In this document: in pieces, positions 1 to 8,482 of the stretch
Layout of the letters: the number at the start of each line of letters is the position of its first letter
Position numbering within the stretch: the first letter of the stretch is position 1
NCBI RefSeq assembly: GCF_019970045.1
Contig: NZ_JAHXYI010000004.1
Location: 310,001 to 374,000 of the forward strand
Origin: Chryseobacterium sp. GVT01B
GTDB taxonomy: Bacteria > Bacteroidota > Bacteroidia > Flavobacteriales > Weeksellaceae
Reading direction: 5' to 3'
Length of the DNA stretch: 64,000 bases
Made by a program: the position numbers and the translations under genes
The notes under the pieces: generated by a model
The model's database searches: none
Told to the model about the DNA's origin: nothing
Seen by the model: the letters and a program-made list of their open reading frames with translations, nothing else

Positions 1-1070
1 GTTGCTACAGGACATCCGTTGTTTTCAACAGGTCCAGGAACCGTTACACACTTGTCGTAAAGGTCAATTACACCATCAAGGTCAGTATCAAGAGCAACTC
101 CGGCACCATCTACTCTTGCTCCTGCAGGAGTGTCAAGTTGTCTGTCCCAATCGTCACATACCCCGTCGTTATCAGCATCTCCTTTTTTACATACTTCGAT
201 ATCCTGGTTTTTATTAGCCAGTACATCCAGTTTGTAATAGATTTCCTGAAGCGGGTCATGCCACATTACATGAGACTCATGTTTTCCTAATTTTAGAGAA
301 ACACCTAAAGTCGCATTGAAGAAGTTGTCAGAAACCTGCTCAGAACGTTTGTTAATAGCGCTGTAAGCATCACCTCCACCATCAAATTCATCATCACCGG
401 TTACTACATACATTAATCTACCTTCAATATCGATTCTTCTGTTCACTTTAAACTTCAGACCTGTACCAGCCTGCATGAACATAGATCCTAATTGGAAAGG
501 TTTTACTTCTGTCATCAATCTCTGTTTGTTGTTTCCGTCCTTCTGGTATGCTCTGTATGCGATAGTACCGATACCTGCATATCCATGAAGAGCCCATCTG
601 TAAGGAGAATGGTTATCAACTCTTCTTAGTAAATTAGAAAAGTTAATGTCTCCTAAGATTGAGATAGCATCATACTGAGTTCTTGCTCCCACTGCTGTTG
701 CATCGGGTGCTGAATCTTTAGTATTGAACCATCCTTGTCTTGTTTCACCTTTGTCATACTGTAGATTGATTCCGAAAGCATGTGTAATTGCTTTGTCAAT
801 ACTTAGATAGGCTGAATATCCAAAAAGGTTCTTACCGTTACCATTTTTGATTGATGTCAAATCTGCTGACTGAAGAAGTGGAACTCCAACCCCTGCAGAG
901 ATAGACCAATCGTTAAATCTTTTAGATTGGCTGGTGAAAGGGGAAACATTAGCAGATCCCGAAGAAAATGTATTAGGATATTCTCCTTTTGAAACTGCCG
1001 TTGAGTCTTGTGCATAAGTGGCAGAAGGAATTGCCAAAGCAAATGCTACAATTGCTAAACTTAATTTCAT
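1..1070 (-). CDS. OmpA-like outer-membrane protein with TSP3 repeats (partial, 3' end outside window)
   Basis: The reading frame is open from an ATG at 1068-1070 to the window edge, about 356 codons, so the C-terminus is missing. A Sec signal peptide ends near ATYAQ. A beta-barrel-like region follows. Near the visible end is a thrombospondin type-3 calcium-binding stretch (DADNDGVCDDWD, then DLDGVIDLYDKC). The protein is almost identical to the complete copy at 1282-2808, with scattered substitutions (for example FALAIP against LALAIP in the signal peptide), so this is a recent tandem duplicate. By analogy with the next copy, a peptidoglycan-binding OmpA domain probably lies beyond the edge. 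A terminator at 1238-1264 separates it from the copy upstream, so it probably has its own promoter in 1071-1237, where I found no exact consensus. Confidence 0.85.
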   Translation of the reverse strand, partial: MKLSLAIVAFALAIPSATYAQDSTAVSKGEYPNTFSSGSANVSPFTSQSKRFNDWSISAGVGVPLLQSADLTSIKNGNGKNLFGYSAYLSIDKAITHAFGINLQYDKGETRQGWFNTKDSAPDATAVGARTQYDAISILGDINFSNLLRRVDNHSPYRWALHGYAGIGTIAYRAYQKDGNNKQRLMTEVKPFQLGSMFMQAGTGLKFKVNRRIDIEGRLMYVVTGDDEFDGGGDAYSAINKRSEQVSDNFFNATLGVSLKLGKHESHVMWHDPLQEIYYKLDVLANKNQDIEVCKKGDADNDGVCDDWDRQLDTPAGARVDGAGVALDTDLDGVIDLYDKCVTVPGPVENNGCPVA

Positions 1071-1237
1071 AGTGTTATTTTTTTAAGTTAAGTTATTTTA
1101 AATGATTTTTTACGCCAAAAAGCGATTTTATGTTATTTTTTTTCAAATCAAACTAGTTGATTTTTAATGTGTTTCATACTACTATCCTGAAAATAATGAT
1201 AAAGGTATGTAAAATAATTCGTAGTAGAAAAAAAATA

Positions 1238-1264
1238 AACCGAAAAGAGTAATTCTTTTCGGTT
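1238..1264 (-). terminator. Rho-independent terminator of the second OmpA-like gene
   Basis: An 11-bp perfect stem (1238-1248 with 1254-1264, GTAAT loop) is followed on the minus strand by a long T-rich tract (1237 down to about 1223). It lies 17 bases after the stop of the gene at 1282-2808. Confidence 0.85.
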
Positions 1265-1281
1265 TTGGTGTATTATGAAAA

Positions 1282-2808
1282 TTATTTCTTCTTTTTCTTA
1301 GCAGGTACTTTTTTTACTGCTTTCTTTACAGGTGCATCTTCATAGTCTTTCTTTTTGATAGAATCCCATTCAGATGTTTCTATAAATCTTACTGTAACTT
1401 TTCTGTCTGCCATTCTCTCAGCATCTGAAGCTGATGCAGGAATCGTAGCTTCTGCTGAGCCTACTCCTCTTGATTTCAGTACATTTTCATTGATACCTCT
1501 GGTTTCCAGAGCTCCTACAACAGCAGCTGCTCTTTCTTTAGACAGTCTTAAGTTGTAAGCTGCATTTCCTTTGATATCGGTATGTCCTGTCAATAGATAG
1601 TTTCCTCCGTTTTCTTTAATAATTGAAGCAGCCAGATCCAATTTTTCATTAGATTCAGGTCTGATAGTCGCTTTATTAAAATTGAAGTAAATATCTTTAA
1701 GGGTTTTCTCTACTTCTACAGCAGTTTCCTTGTTGTCTTTTTTGATAGGACATCCGTTGTTTTCAACAGGTCCAGGAACCGTTACACACTTGTCGTAAAG
1801 GTCGATTACACCATCTAAATCAACATCAAGAGCAACTCCGGCACCATCTACTCTTGCTCCTGCAGGAGTGTCAAGTTGTCTGTCCCAATCATCACATACT
1901 CCGTCGTTATCAGCATCTCCTTTTTTACATACTTCGATATCCTGATTTTTATTAGCCAGTACATCCAGTTTGTAATAGATTTCCTGAAGCGGGTCATGCC
2001 ACATTAAGTGAGACTCATGTTTTCCTAATTTGAAAGTAAGACCTAAAGTCGCATTGAAGAAGTTGTCAGAAACCTGCTCAGAACGTTTGTTGATAGCGCT
2101 GTAAGCATCACCTCCACCATCAAATTCATCATCACCGGTTACCACATACATTAATCTACCTTCAATATCAATTCTTCTGTTCACTTTAAACTTCAGACCT
2201 GTACCAGCCTGAAAGAACATAGAACCTAATTGGAAAGGTTTAATTTCAGTCATCAATCTCTGTCTGTTGTTTCCGTCCTTCTGGTATGTTCTGTATGCGA
2301 TAGTACCGATACCTGCATATCCATGAAGAGCCCATCTGTAAGGAGAATGGTTATCAACTCTTCTTAATAAATTAGAAAAGTTAATGTCTCCTAAGATTGA
2401 GATAGCATCATACTGAGTTCTTGCTCCCACTGCTGTTGCATCGGGTGCTGAATCTTTAGTATTGAACCATCCTTGTCTGGTTTCACCCCTGTCATACTGT
2501 AGATTGATTCCGAAAGCATGTGTAATTGCTTTATCAATACTTACATAGGCTGAATATCCAAAAAGATTTTTACCATTACCATTTTTGATAGAGGTTAAAT
2601 CTGCCGACTGAAGAAGAGGAACTCCAGCTCCTACTGAAATAGACCAATCGTTAAATCTTTTAGATTGATTGGTAAATGGAGCAACATTAGCAGATCCTGA
2701 AGAAAACGTATTAGGGTATTCTCCTTTTGAAACTGCCGTTGAGTCTTGCGCATAAGTGGCAGAAGGAATTGCCAAAGCTAATGCTACAATTGCTAAACTT
2801 AATTTCAT
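1282..2808 (-). CDS. OmpA family outer-membrane protein with TSP3 repeats, complete copy
   Basis: This 508-residue protein probably anchors the outer membrane to peptidoglycan. In order it shows a signal peptide (cut near TYAQ), an N-terminal barrel-like half (about 45-270), TSP3-type calcium repeats (about 295-350, DADNDGVCDDWD and DVDLDGVIDLYD), and a C-terminal OmpA domain (about 365-480). The OmpA domain has the peptidoglycan contacts GHTD and the NLRLSKERA segment. The tail is Lys-rich (ending AKKKKK). It is the middle of three tandem paralogues. Only 49 bases separate it from the shorter copy upstream (2858-3973), so those two are probably co-transcribed, and a terminator follows. Identity with the partial copy is very high in the first two thirds, which suggests duplication or gene conversion. 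Confidence 0.9.
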   Translation of the reverse strand: MKLSLAIVALALAIPSATYAQDSTAVSKGEYPNTFSSGSANVAPFTNQSKRFNDWSISVGAGVPLLQSADLTSIKNGNGKNLFGYSAYVSIDKAITHAFGINLQYDRGETRQGWFNTKDSAPDATAVGARTQYDAISILGDINFSNLLRRVDNHSPYRWALHGYAGIGTIAYRTYQKDGNNRQRLMTEIKPFQLGSMFFQAGTGLKFKVNRRIDIEGRLMYVVTGDDEFDGGGDAYSAINKRSEQVSDNFFNATLGLTFKLGKHESHLMWHDPLQEIYYKLDVLANKNQDIEVCKKGDADNDGVCDDWDRQLDTPAGARVDGAGVALDVDLDGVIDLYDKCVTVPGPVENNGCPIKKDNKETAVEVEKTLKDIYFNFNKATIRPESNEKLDLAASIIKENGGNYLLTGHTDIKGNAAYNLRLSKERAAAVVGALETRGINENVLKSRGVGSAEATIPASASDAERMADRKVTVRFIETSEWDSIKKKDYEDAPVKKAVKKVPAKKKKK

Positions 2809-2857
2809 CGTGTATTATTATTTGATTTCTTTTGAGAAAGAATTTTTAGATTTTTAA

Positions 2858-3973
2858 TTATTTGATAGGACATCCGTTATTTTCAACAGGTCCTGGTACA
2901 GTTACACACTTATCATAAAGGTCTATAACTCCGTCAAGGTCCATGTCTAAAGCAACTCCGGCGCCGTCTACTCTTGCTCCTGCAGGAGTATCAAGCTGTC
3001 TGTCCCAATCATCACATACTCCGTCATTGTCAGCATCTCCTTTTTCGCAAACAACAAGATCTGTTGATGCATTTTCAAGAACACTGGTTCTGTAGTAAGC
3101 TTCCTGAAGTGGGTCATGCCAAGCAAGATGAGATAATTGCTTTCCTAATTTGAAAGATACTCCTAAACTTACTGTCCAGGCATTATCTGATCTTCTAGGG
3201 TTTAGCATATTATATTTTGAACCTGGCGTTGAAGGATCATAGTCATTAGGATCAGCCCATCCGCCGCCATCAAATTCATCATCACCACTGATGATGTACA
3301 TGGTTCTTGCTTCAACATCAATAAGTTTTGAGACATTATATTTAATTCCTACACCTCCCTGGTAGAAGATAGAATTGATATCAATGTCCTGCTTAATGAA
3401 TAAAGGAGTTCTTCTTGGAGTAGTGCTCCATCTGAATTCATCATTATCATGTAATGACGTTCTGAATCCCTGAACTCCAATTCCCATATATCCATGGAAT
3501 GCCCATCTGTATGGGGAATGGTTGTCTACTCTTCTGAATAAGTTCGAGAAGTTAATATCTCCTAATAAAGAGATGTTGTCAAACTGTGTTGTTGCAGTAG
3601 CAATTCCTGATTTTACACCTGCAGCACCGGGAAGCTGTGCTGTCTGTTTCGTTTCTCCTCTCATATACATAACGCTTAGAGCGAATGCATGTGTGATTTG
3701 TTTGTCTACGCTTACATAGGCATTGTACCCCCAATTGGTCTTATCCTTGCGGATAGATTTTAAATCGGAGTGAACCATAAATGCAGGACCTCCACCGACA
3801 GAAATAGACCAGTCTCTGAAGCGTCTGGCTTTATTGTCGAAAGGTTGTACATTAGCGGAGCCTGAGGAGAATGTATTAGGATACTCTGTGGAAGAGTTTA
3901 CTGTAGTGCTGCTGTTCTGTGCGAAAGCTGCAATTGGCAATGTCGTAGCCAATAATAATAAACCTAATTTCAT
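2858..3973 (-). CDS. OmpA-like TSP3-repeat protein lacking the OmpA domain
   Basis: This 371-residue secreted protein is a more diverged paralogue of the next two genes. It has a signal peptide (cut near AAFAQN), the same barrel-like half including the LGDINFSNLFRRVDNHSPYRW segment, and the TSP3 calcium repeats. It then stops directly after NGCPIK, where the full copy continues into the peptidoglycan-binding domain. The next gene starts 49 bases later and the gap holds no trace of that domain, so the loss is clean and not a simple frameshift. It starts 17 bases after folK and may be transcribed with it. It could be a free barrel without a cell-wall anchor. The exact function is unknown. Confidence 0.85.
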   Translation of the reverse strand: MKLGLLLLATTLPIAAFAQNSSTTVNSSTEYPNTFSSGSANVQPFDNKARRFRDWSISVGGGPAFMVHSDLKSIRKDKTNWGYNAYVSVDKQITHAFALSVMYMRGETKQTAQLPGAAGVKSGIATATTQFDNISLLGDINFSNLFRRVDNHSPYRWAFHGYMGIGVQGFRTSLHDNDEFRWSTTPRRTPLFIKQDIDINSIFYQGGVGIKYNVSKLIDVEARTMYIISGDDEFDGGGWADPNDYDPSTPGSKYNMLNPRRSDNAWTVSLGVSFKLGKQLSHLAWHDPLQEAYYRTSVLENASTDLVVCEKGDADNDGVCDDWDRQLDTPAGARVDGAGVALDMDLDGVIDLYDKCVTVPGPVENNGCPIK

Positions 3974-3990
3974 ACAATATGTTTTATGTT

Positions 3991-4407
3991 TTAAATAAAA
4001 TCTTTTAATAATACTCTGGAAAAATCCCTTTCAAAAAGATGTTTTTTATGAGGGATTTCTAATCTTTCTGATTGAAAATTTAATTCATTATACTTAATGA
4101 TATCAATGTCTATTATCCTGTCAGTATAGCCTCCAGATACTTTTGAATCATTAATTCTTCCCATCTCAACTTCTATATTCTTAATACAATCAAGCAGTTG
4201 AATTGGTGAAAGAGGAGTGAATATTATTGCTGCAATATTACAAAAAATATTGGAACTGACAAACTCTACAGGCTCAGACATTAAATATTCGCTGGTTTGT
4301 GAAATGTGATTTCCAGCATCTTTTAGCTTCTTTAATGCAAGCTCTACATTTTTTTTTTGCTCTCCTAAGTTACTTCCTAGTAACAAAACGACCTTATGCT
4401 GCGACAT
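3991..4407 (-). CDS. folK: 2-amino-4-hydroxy-6-hydroxymethyldihydropteridine diphosphokinase (HPPK)
   Basis: The enzyme transfers pyrophosphate from ATP to 6-hydroxymethyl-7,8-dihydropterin in folate synthesis, in the cytoplasm. The 138-residue protein shows the N-terminal LLLGSNLG signature, the SEPVEF segment, and the DRIIDIDIIKYNE metal/ATP-binding block followed by IPHKKHLFERDF, as in HPPK. It is slightly shorter than the enterobacterial enzyme. Its ATG faces the sppA ATG across 20 bases, so its promoter should lie inside sppA; a candidate is at 4456-4463. The OmpA-like cluster follows 17 bases downstream on the same strand. Confidence 0.93.
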   Translation of the reverse strand: MSQHKVVLLLGSNLGEQKKNVELALKKLKDAGNHISQTSEYLMSEPVEFVSSNIFCNIAAIIFTPLSPIQLLDCIKNIEVEMGRINDSKVSGGYTDRIIDIDIIKYNELNFQSERLEIPHKKHLFERDFSRVLLKDFI

Positions 4408-4427
4408 ATTAGAAAATTGATTGATTT

Positions 4428-6185
4428 ATGAGAAGTTTCTTCAAAAATGTTTTGGCAAATATAGTAGCAATTGTCATACTTTGCGCTTTATTTTTCATCT
4501 TTTTCATTATGATGCTCGTGTTCAGTTCTATGGGAAATGATAAGTCGGTGGCGGTGAAAAAGAACTCGGTTCTTACGATTAATTTAAAGACAAATATAAT
4601 CGATAGTCCTACTGAAGAGGAGATGGGATTGTTTGGTATAGGTGCTCAAAATAAAAGTGTTCTTTTATATGATGCATTGGAAGCTATTAATAAAGCAAAG
4701 ACCGATGATAATATCAAAGGAATCAGTATTGAGGCAGATAATCTGAATGCAGGTCTTACTCAGATTGATGATCTTAGAAATGCTATTGAAGATTTTAAGA
4801 AGAGCGGAAAATTTGTGTATGCTTACGGAAACGGAGTATCACAATCAGCTTATTATTTAGGATCGGTAGCGGATAAATATTATCTGCATCCTGCTGGAGG
4901 TATTGAATTGAAAGGTCTTTCCACTGAAGTTACTTTCTTTAAAGATTTTGCTGATAAATACGGTATTGGGATTGAAGTGATCCGTCATGGTAAATTCAAA
5001 TCTGCCGTAGAGCCCTTTTTAAGAAATGATATTTCTCCTGAAAATAAAGAACAGTTAAGTACTCTCTTGAATGATCTTTGGAAAAATACGTCCAATAAAA
5101 TGGCTGCTTCAAGAAAAATTGATACCGCTCAGTTCAGAACAATTACAGATAGTTTATACGGAATGATTCCTGAGCAGAGCTTGAAATATAAGCTTGCGGA
5201 TAAACTTATTCAGAAATCAGAATATGAAGATCTTCTTAAGGCGAAACTGAGTGTAAAAGAAAAAGAAAAACTGAATAAGGTTTCTTTGACAAGCTATATC
5301 AATTCTTACGCTGATGAAGACAAATCCGGTGAAAAGATCGCGGTGCTTTATGCTTCAGGATCTATCAACAACGGAGACGAATATAATGATATTCATTCTG
5401 AGAAATATGTGAAGTATATTAAAAAGCTTCAGGATGATGACAAAGTGAAGGCAGTAGTTTTCAGAATCAACTCTCCTGGAGGAAGTGCTAACGCTTCAGA
5501 TGAGATTTTATTTGAATTGCAGCAGCTGAAAAAGAAAAAGCCATTGGTAGTTTCTTTCGGTGACTATGCCGCTTCAGGAGGATATTATGTTGCCATGGCA
5601 GCTGATAAAATTTATTCAGAGCCTAACACACTTACCGGTTCTATCGGAGTATTTGGGGTAATGCCTTATTATAAAGATATAGCGAACAAAAACGGAATCC
5701 GTGCAGATATTGTTTCTACGAATGCTAATTCTATGTATTATTCAGGACTAAACGGAGTGACTCCTTATGGGGTAAATATGATGACGAGAAGTGTGGAAGG
5801 TACTTATAAAAGATTTGTACATTTTGTAACGCAGAACAGAAAGAAAACTTTTGAGCAGATTGATAATGTAGGTGGCGGTAGAGTATGGAGCGGAGTTCGT
5901 GCCAAAGAGATCGGTTTAGTAGACGAACTTGGTACTTTGAATGATGCTGTGAAATTTGCTGCACAAAAAGCAGGACTGAAGTCTTACCAGGTAGACGCTT
6001 TCCCTAAGAGAATGTCACCATTTGAGCAAATCTTCAAGGATCTGAATGAAGAGGACGTTTCTGCCAGAATTATTAAAAACAAGATCGGTAAATCCAACTA
6101 TGAGATTCTACAGCAGATTACAGACAAAAAGCTGCAGTCTGAGGTAAAAATGGAAATGCCTTACCAGATCAGAATCAACAACTAA
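4428..6185 (+). CDS. sppA: Signal peptide peptidase SppA, 67K type
   Basis: This membrane-bound serine protease degrades cleaved signal peptides at the cytoplasmic membrane. The 585-residue protein has one N-terminal transmembrane segment (about 7-35) and two tandem ClpP/crotonase-like domains, as in the long E. coli-type enzyme. The first half carries the conserved Lys region in VIRHGKFKSAVEPF. The second half carries the nucleophile Ser in SFGDYAASGGYYVA followed by LTGSIGVFG. It diverges from folK with only 20 bases between start codons. A strong bidirectional terminator follows the stop. Confidence 0.93.
   Translation: MRSFFKNVLANIVAIVILCALFFIFFIMMLVFSSMGNDKSVAVKKNSVLTINLKTNIIDSPTEEEMGLFGIGAQNKSVLLYDALEAINKAKTDDNIKGISIEADNLNAGLTQIDDLRNAIEDFKKSGKFVYAYGNGVSQSAYYLGSVADKYYLHPAGGIELKGLSTEVTFFKDFADKYGIGIEVIRHGKFKSAVEPFLRNDISPENKEQLSTLLNDLWKNTSNKMAASRKIDTAQFRTITDSLYGMIPEQSLKYKLADKLIQKSEYEDLLKAKLSVKEKEKLNKVSLTSYINSYADEDKSGEKIAVLYASGSINNGDEYNDIHSEKYVKYIKKLQDDDKVKAVVFRINSPGGSANASDEILFELQQLKKKKPLVVSFGDYAASGGYYVAMAADKIYSEPNTLTGSIGVFGVMPYYKDIANKNGIRADIVSTNANSMYYSGLNGVTPYGVNMMTRSVEGTYKRFVHFVTQNRKKTFEQIDNVGGGRVWSGVRAKEIGLVDELGTLNDAVKFAAQKAGLKSYQVDAFPKRMSPFEQIFKDLNEEDVSARIIKNKIGKSNYEILQQITDKKLQSEVKMEMPYQIRINN
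4456..4463 (-). promoter_or_regulatory. Candidate -7 element for folK, inside sppA
   Basis: TATATTTG on the minus strand matches the Bacteroidota -7 consensus TAnnTTTG. It sits in the first codons of sppA, 48 bases upstream of the folK ATG. No clear TTG -33 box is seen. Confidence 0.4.
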
Positions 6186-6206
6186 CTAAATTTATATTGT
6201 ATACAA

Positions 6207-6240
6207 AAATCCCGGATCTGAAATTTCAGATCCGGGATTT
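6207..6240. terminator. Bidirectional terminator between sppA and the GlsB-like gene
   Basis: A near-perfect hairpin (arms AAATCCCGGATCTG and its complement) has T-rich tails on both strands. It ends sppA on the plus strand and the convergent small membrane protein on the minus strand. Confidence 0.9.
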
Positions 6241-6261
6241 TATTTTTTATCAGCGTTAATA

Positions 6262-6522
6262 TTAGCTTTTCTTGGTAGCCATTCCGTAAATCCAGAGGAT
6301 GATTAAAGCTCCCCCAATTGAAAGAATCCAGCTTCTCGGATTCCAGAATGAAGTAACATCTCCCCAATGGAGAATGTAAACTCCTATAGCTCCTCCTATA
6401 AATGCTCCCAGAATCCCCAGGATAATAGTGATTAGCCATCCTCCTCCCTGAGTTCCGGGCATGATCATTTTAGCGATTGCACCTGCAATAAGACCGAATA
6501 AGATCCATGTTAGTATTCCCAT
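6262..6522 (-). CDS. GlsB/YeaQ/YmgE family small membrane protein
   Basis: This 86-residue protein has three hydrophobic segments. Glycine-rich motifs are typical of the transglycosylase-associated/GlsB family: GLIAGAIAKMIMPG near the start and ILGILGAFIGGAIGVY in the middle. These proteins sit in the inner membrane and are often stress-induced. Their molecular function is not settled. The overlapping frame at 6182-6439 has no family features and is a shadow. No partner gene is obvious nearby, and it is probably a single-gene transcript ending at 6240-6207. Confidence 0.88.
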   Translation of the reverse strand: MGILTWILFGLIAGAIAKMIMPGTQGGGWLITIILGILGAFIGGAIGVYILHWGDVTSFWNPRSWILSIGGALIILWIYGMATKKS

Positions 6523-6594
6523 AGTTGCAAATTTTTTTAATTGTTAATATTTAAAATTGATTTGTTGCTAATATAAGGGAAAACATGATATAAA

Positions 6595-7548
6595 TCATCT
6601 TTTCTTGAAGAATGAGTCTACAAATTCCGTACCATTAAAAAGCTGTAGATCCTGCATTTTTTCGCCTACACCAATATATTTAACCGGAATCTGGAACTGG
6701 TCAGAGATACCAATTACCACACCTCCTTTTGCTGTTCCGTCTAGTTTTGTAACTGCCAATGCATTTACTTCCGTTGCTGCTGTAAACTGTTTTGCCTGTT
6801 CAAAGGCATTCTGTCCGGTAGAACCATCAAGAACCAGCAGGATCTCATGAGGTGCATCAGGAATTACTTTCTGCATAACTCTTTTGATCTTGGAAAGTTC
6901 GTTCATCAGGTTGATTTTGTTGTGAAGTCTTCCTGCTGTATCAATGATCACAACGTCTGCATTTTGTGCTACAGCGCTTTGTACAGTATCAAATGCCACG
7001 GAAGCGGGATCAGATCCCATTTCCTGTTTTACGATAGGAACGCCCACTCTTTCGCTCCAGATCACCAGTTGATCTACTGCTGCGGCTCTGAAGGTGTCAG
7101 CAGCTCCGAGAACTACTTTTTTACCCTCTGATTTGAACTGGTGAGCCAGTTTTCCGATAGTCGTTGTTTTTCCCACTCCATTTACTCCTACCACCATGAT
7201 GACATAAGGTTTTTTGGAGGTATCAATATTTCCTGTACCGGCGTGAGGATTTTCAAGCAATAATCCTGAAATCTCATCACGAAGAATTTTATCCAGTTCG
7301 TTTACACTTACATATTTGTCTCTGGCAACACGTTCTTCAATTCTTCCTATGATTTTAATAGTAGTAGAGGCGCCTACATCGGATGCAATAAGTACTTCTT
7401 CAAGATCATCAAGAACTTCGTCATCTACTTTGCTTTTACCGACTACGGCTTTCGTCATTTTTTCAAAGAATCCCTGGCTGGATTTTTCCAATCCTTTATC
7501 TAAGGTTTCTTTTTCTTCTTTTTTGAAAATATTTTTAAACCAACTCAT
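6595..7548 (-). CDS. ftsY: Signal recognition particle receptor FtsY
   Basis: FtsY is the SRP receptor GTPase that brings ribosome-nascent chain complexes to the translocon. The 317-residue protein is the compact NG form: a short Lys/Glu-rich N-terminus with no long acidic A domain, an N helical bundle (about 30-100), then the G domain. The G domain shows GVNGVGKTTTIGKLAHQ (P-loop), DTFRAAAVDQL, DTAGRLHNK and TKLDGTAKGG. It starts 15 bases after the upstream ridA-like gene, so the two may share a transcript. Confidence 0.95.
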   Translation of the reverse strand: MSWFKNIFKKEEKETLDKGLEKSSQGFFEKMTKAVVGKSKVDDEVLDDLEEVLIASDVGASTTIKIIGRIEERVARDKYVSVNELDKILRDEISGLLLENPHAGTGNIDTSKKPYVIMVVGVNGVGKTTTIGKLAHQFKSEGKKVVLGAADTFRAAAVDQLVIWSERVGVPIVKQEMGSDPASVAFDTVQSAVAQNADVVIIDTAGRLHNKINLMNELSKIKRVMQKVIPDAPHEILLVLDGSTGQNAFEQAKQFTAATEVNALAVTKLDGTAKGGVVIGISDQFQIPVKYIGVGEKMQDLQLFNGTEFVDSFFKKR

Positions 7549-7563
7549 AGTTTTAGTTTATTC

Positions 7564-8031
7564 TTATTTATTTTTAATCACTGCTGTGGCTTCTACTTCT
7601 ATAAGCACATCATCTCTGAAAAGCCTGCTTACTTCCATAAGGCTGCTTACAGGAGGGGTTTGAAGATTGACATACAAATCTCTTACTTTTCTGAAATCAG
7701 GTGTTTTTTTGATGTCTGTGGTAAAGATTCCCAGTTTAATGATGTCTTTTCCTGTTCCTCCATATTCTTTCAGAATGTTCTCGATATTTTTGAAAACCTG
7801 CTGAGTCTGCTCCTCTATCGTATTTCCCACAAGGTTACCTTCCGGATCCAAAGGCACCTGTCCGGATAATAAAATCATTTTGGAACTCCCGCAGTCAATA
7901 CTTACTGACTGTGACAGTCCTTTGATGTTGAAAACTTTTGGCGAACTTTTATATTCTACAGGGTTCATTGTTTTCTGACTGAATGAAAATAGAAAAGTTG
8001 CTGTGCAAGCCAGAACAAGTATCTTTTTCAT
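7564..8031 (-). CDS. RidA/YjgF-family protein with signal peptide
   Basis: The RidA fold is a trimeric enamine/imine deaminase. This 155-residue protein carries an extra N-terminal signal peptide (MKKILVLACTATFLFSFS), so it is probably periplasmic or surface-attached and not a cytosolic RidA. Family features include LLSGQVPLDPEGNLVG, the EEQTQQVFKNIENIL helix and PPVSSLMEVSRLF near the C-terminus. The usual substrate-binding Arg (normally in an R-x-x-V/A motif) is not clearly placed, so its activity is open. ftsY follows 15 bases downstream, and a promoter lies about 27 bases upstream. Confidence 0.85.
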   Translation of the reverse strand: MKKILVLACTATFLFSFSQKTMNPVEYKSSPKVFNIKGLSQSVSIDCGSSKMILLSGQVPLDPEGNLVGNTIEEQTQQVFKNIENILKEYGGTGKDIIKLGIFTTDIKKTPDFRKVRDLYVNLQTPPVSSLMEVSRLFRDDVLIEVEATAVIKNK

Positions 8032-8057
8032 ACTTTACTGATTAATAATCTGGTGCA

Positions 8058-8065
8058 CAAAGATA
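8058..8065 (-). promoter_or_regulatory. -7 promoter element of the ridA-ftsY transcript
   Basis: TATCTTTG on the minus strand, followed by TGCA, is an exact TAnnTTTG match 26 bases before the RidA ATG and directly after the ribosomal-cluster terminator. Confidence 0.6.
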
Positions 8066-8068
8066 ACA

Positions 8069-8099
8069 AAAAAACTACCCAAAATATGAGTAGTTTTTT
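8069..8099 (-). terminator. Terminator of the rpmB-rpmG-DUF4295 cluster
   Basis: An inverted repeat (arms AAAAAACTAC and GTAGTTTTTT, 11-base loop) ends in a T run on the minus strand, 22 bases after the DUF4295 stop. Confidence 0.75.
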
Positions 8100-8120
8100 A
8101 TATTGTAAACAAAGTACTGA

Positions 8121-8273
8121 TTATTTTTTCAAATAACCGTCTACTTCGTCAGCATTCATTACTTTTTCTTCGAAAACGTAAGCTCCTGATTTAGAAGACT
8201 TAACCATTTTCACCACTTTCGTCATTTTCTTAGACTGACCGCTTTGTAGGGTTGCTACTACTTTCTTTGCCAT
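8121..8273 (-). CDS. DUF4295 family small basic protein
   Basis: This is a 50-residue ORF read directly from the sequence. It begins MAKKVVATLQSGQSKKMTKV and ends DEVDGYLKK. It is very Lys-rich and matches the small DUF4295 family that follows bL33 in Bacteroidota genomes. It lies 20 bases after rpmG in the same direction and before a terminator, so it is the last gene of the ribosomal cluster. Its position and charge suggest a ribosome-associated role, but no function is established. Confidence 0.85.
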   Translation of the reverse strand: MAKKVVATLQSGQSKKMTKVVKMVKSSKSGAYVFEEKVMNADEVDGYLKK

Positions 8274-8293
8274 GGTAAGTTATTATTTATAAA

Positions 8294-8476
8294 TTACTTA
8301 ATTTCTTTGTGAAGGGTAGATCTCTTAAGAACAGGATTGTATTTTTTCAATTCCAATCTCTCTGTAGTGTTCTTTTTATTTTTTGTAGAAATGTATCTAG
8401 ACATTCCTGGCATACCGCTTTCTTTGTGCTCTGTACATTCAAGGATTACTTGAACTCTATTTCCTTTTTTTGCCAT
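8294..8476 (-). CDS. rpmG: 50S ribosomal protein bL33
   Basis: The 60-residue protein matches bL33: [18 protein letters not shown], then [28 protein letters not shown]. Only one Cys is left and the CxxC zinc pairs are absent, so this is the zinc-independent (C-minus) form, as in E. coli. It lies 6 bases after rpmB and 20 bases before DUF4295. Confidence 0.97.
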   Translation of the reverse strand: MAKKGNRVQVILECTEHKESGMPGMSRYISTKNKKNTTERLELKKYNPVLKRSTLHKEIK

Positions 8477-8482
8477 GATTTA

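Noticed and set aside
6182..6439. Minus-strand ORF overlapping the GlsB-like gene
   Set aside because: It reads through the terminator and lacks any family pattern; the 6262-6522 frame has the GlsB motifs.
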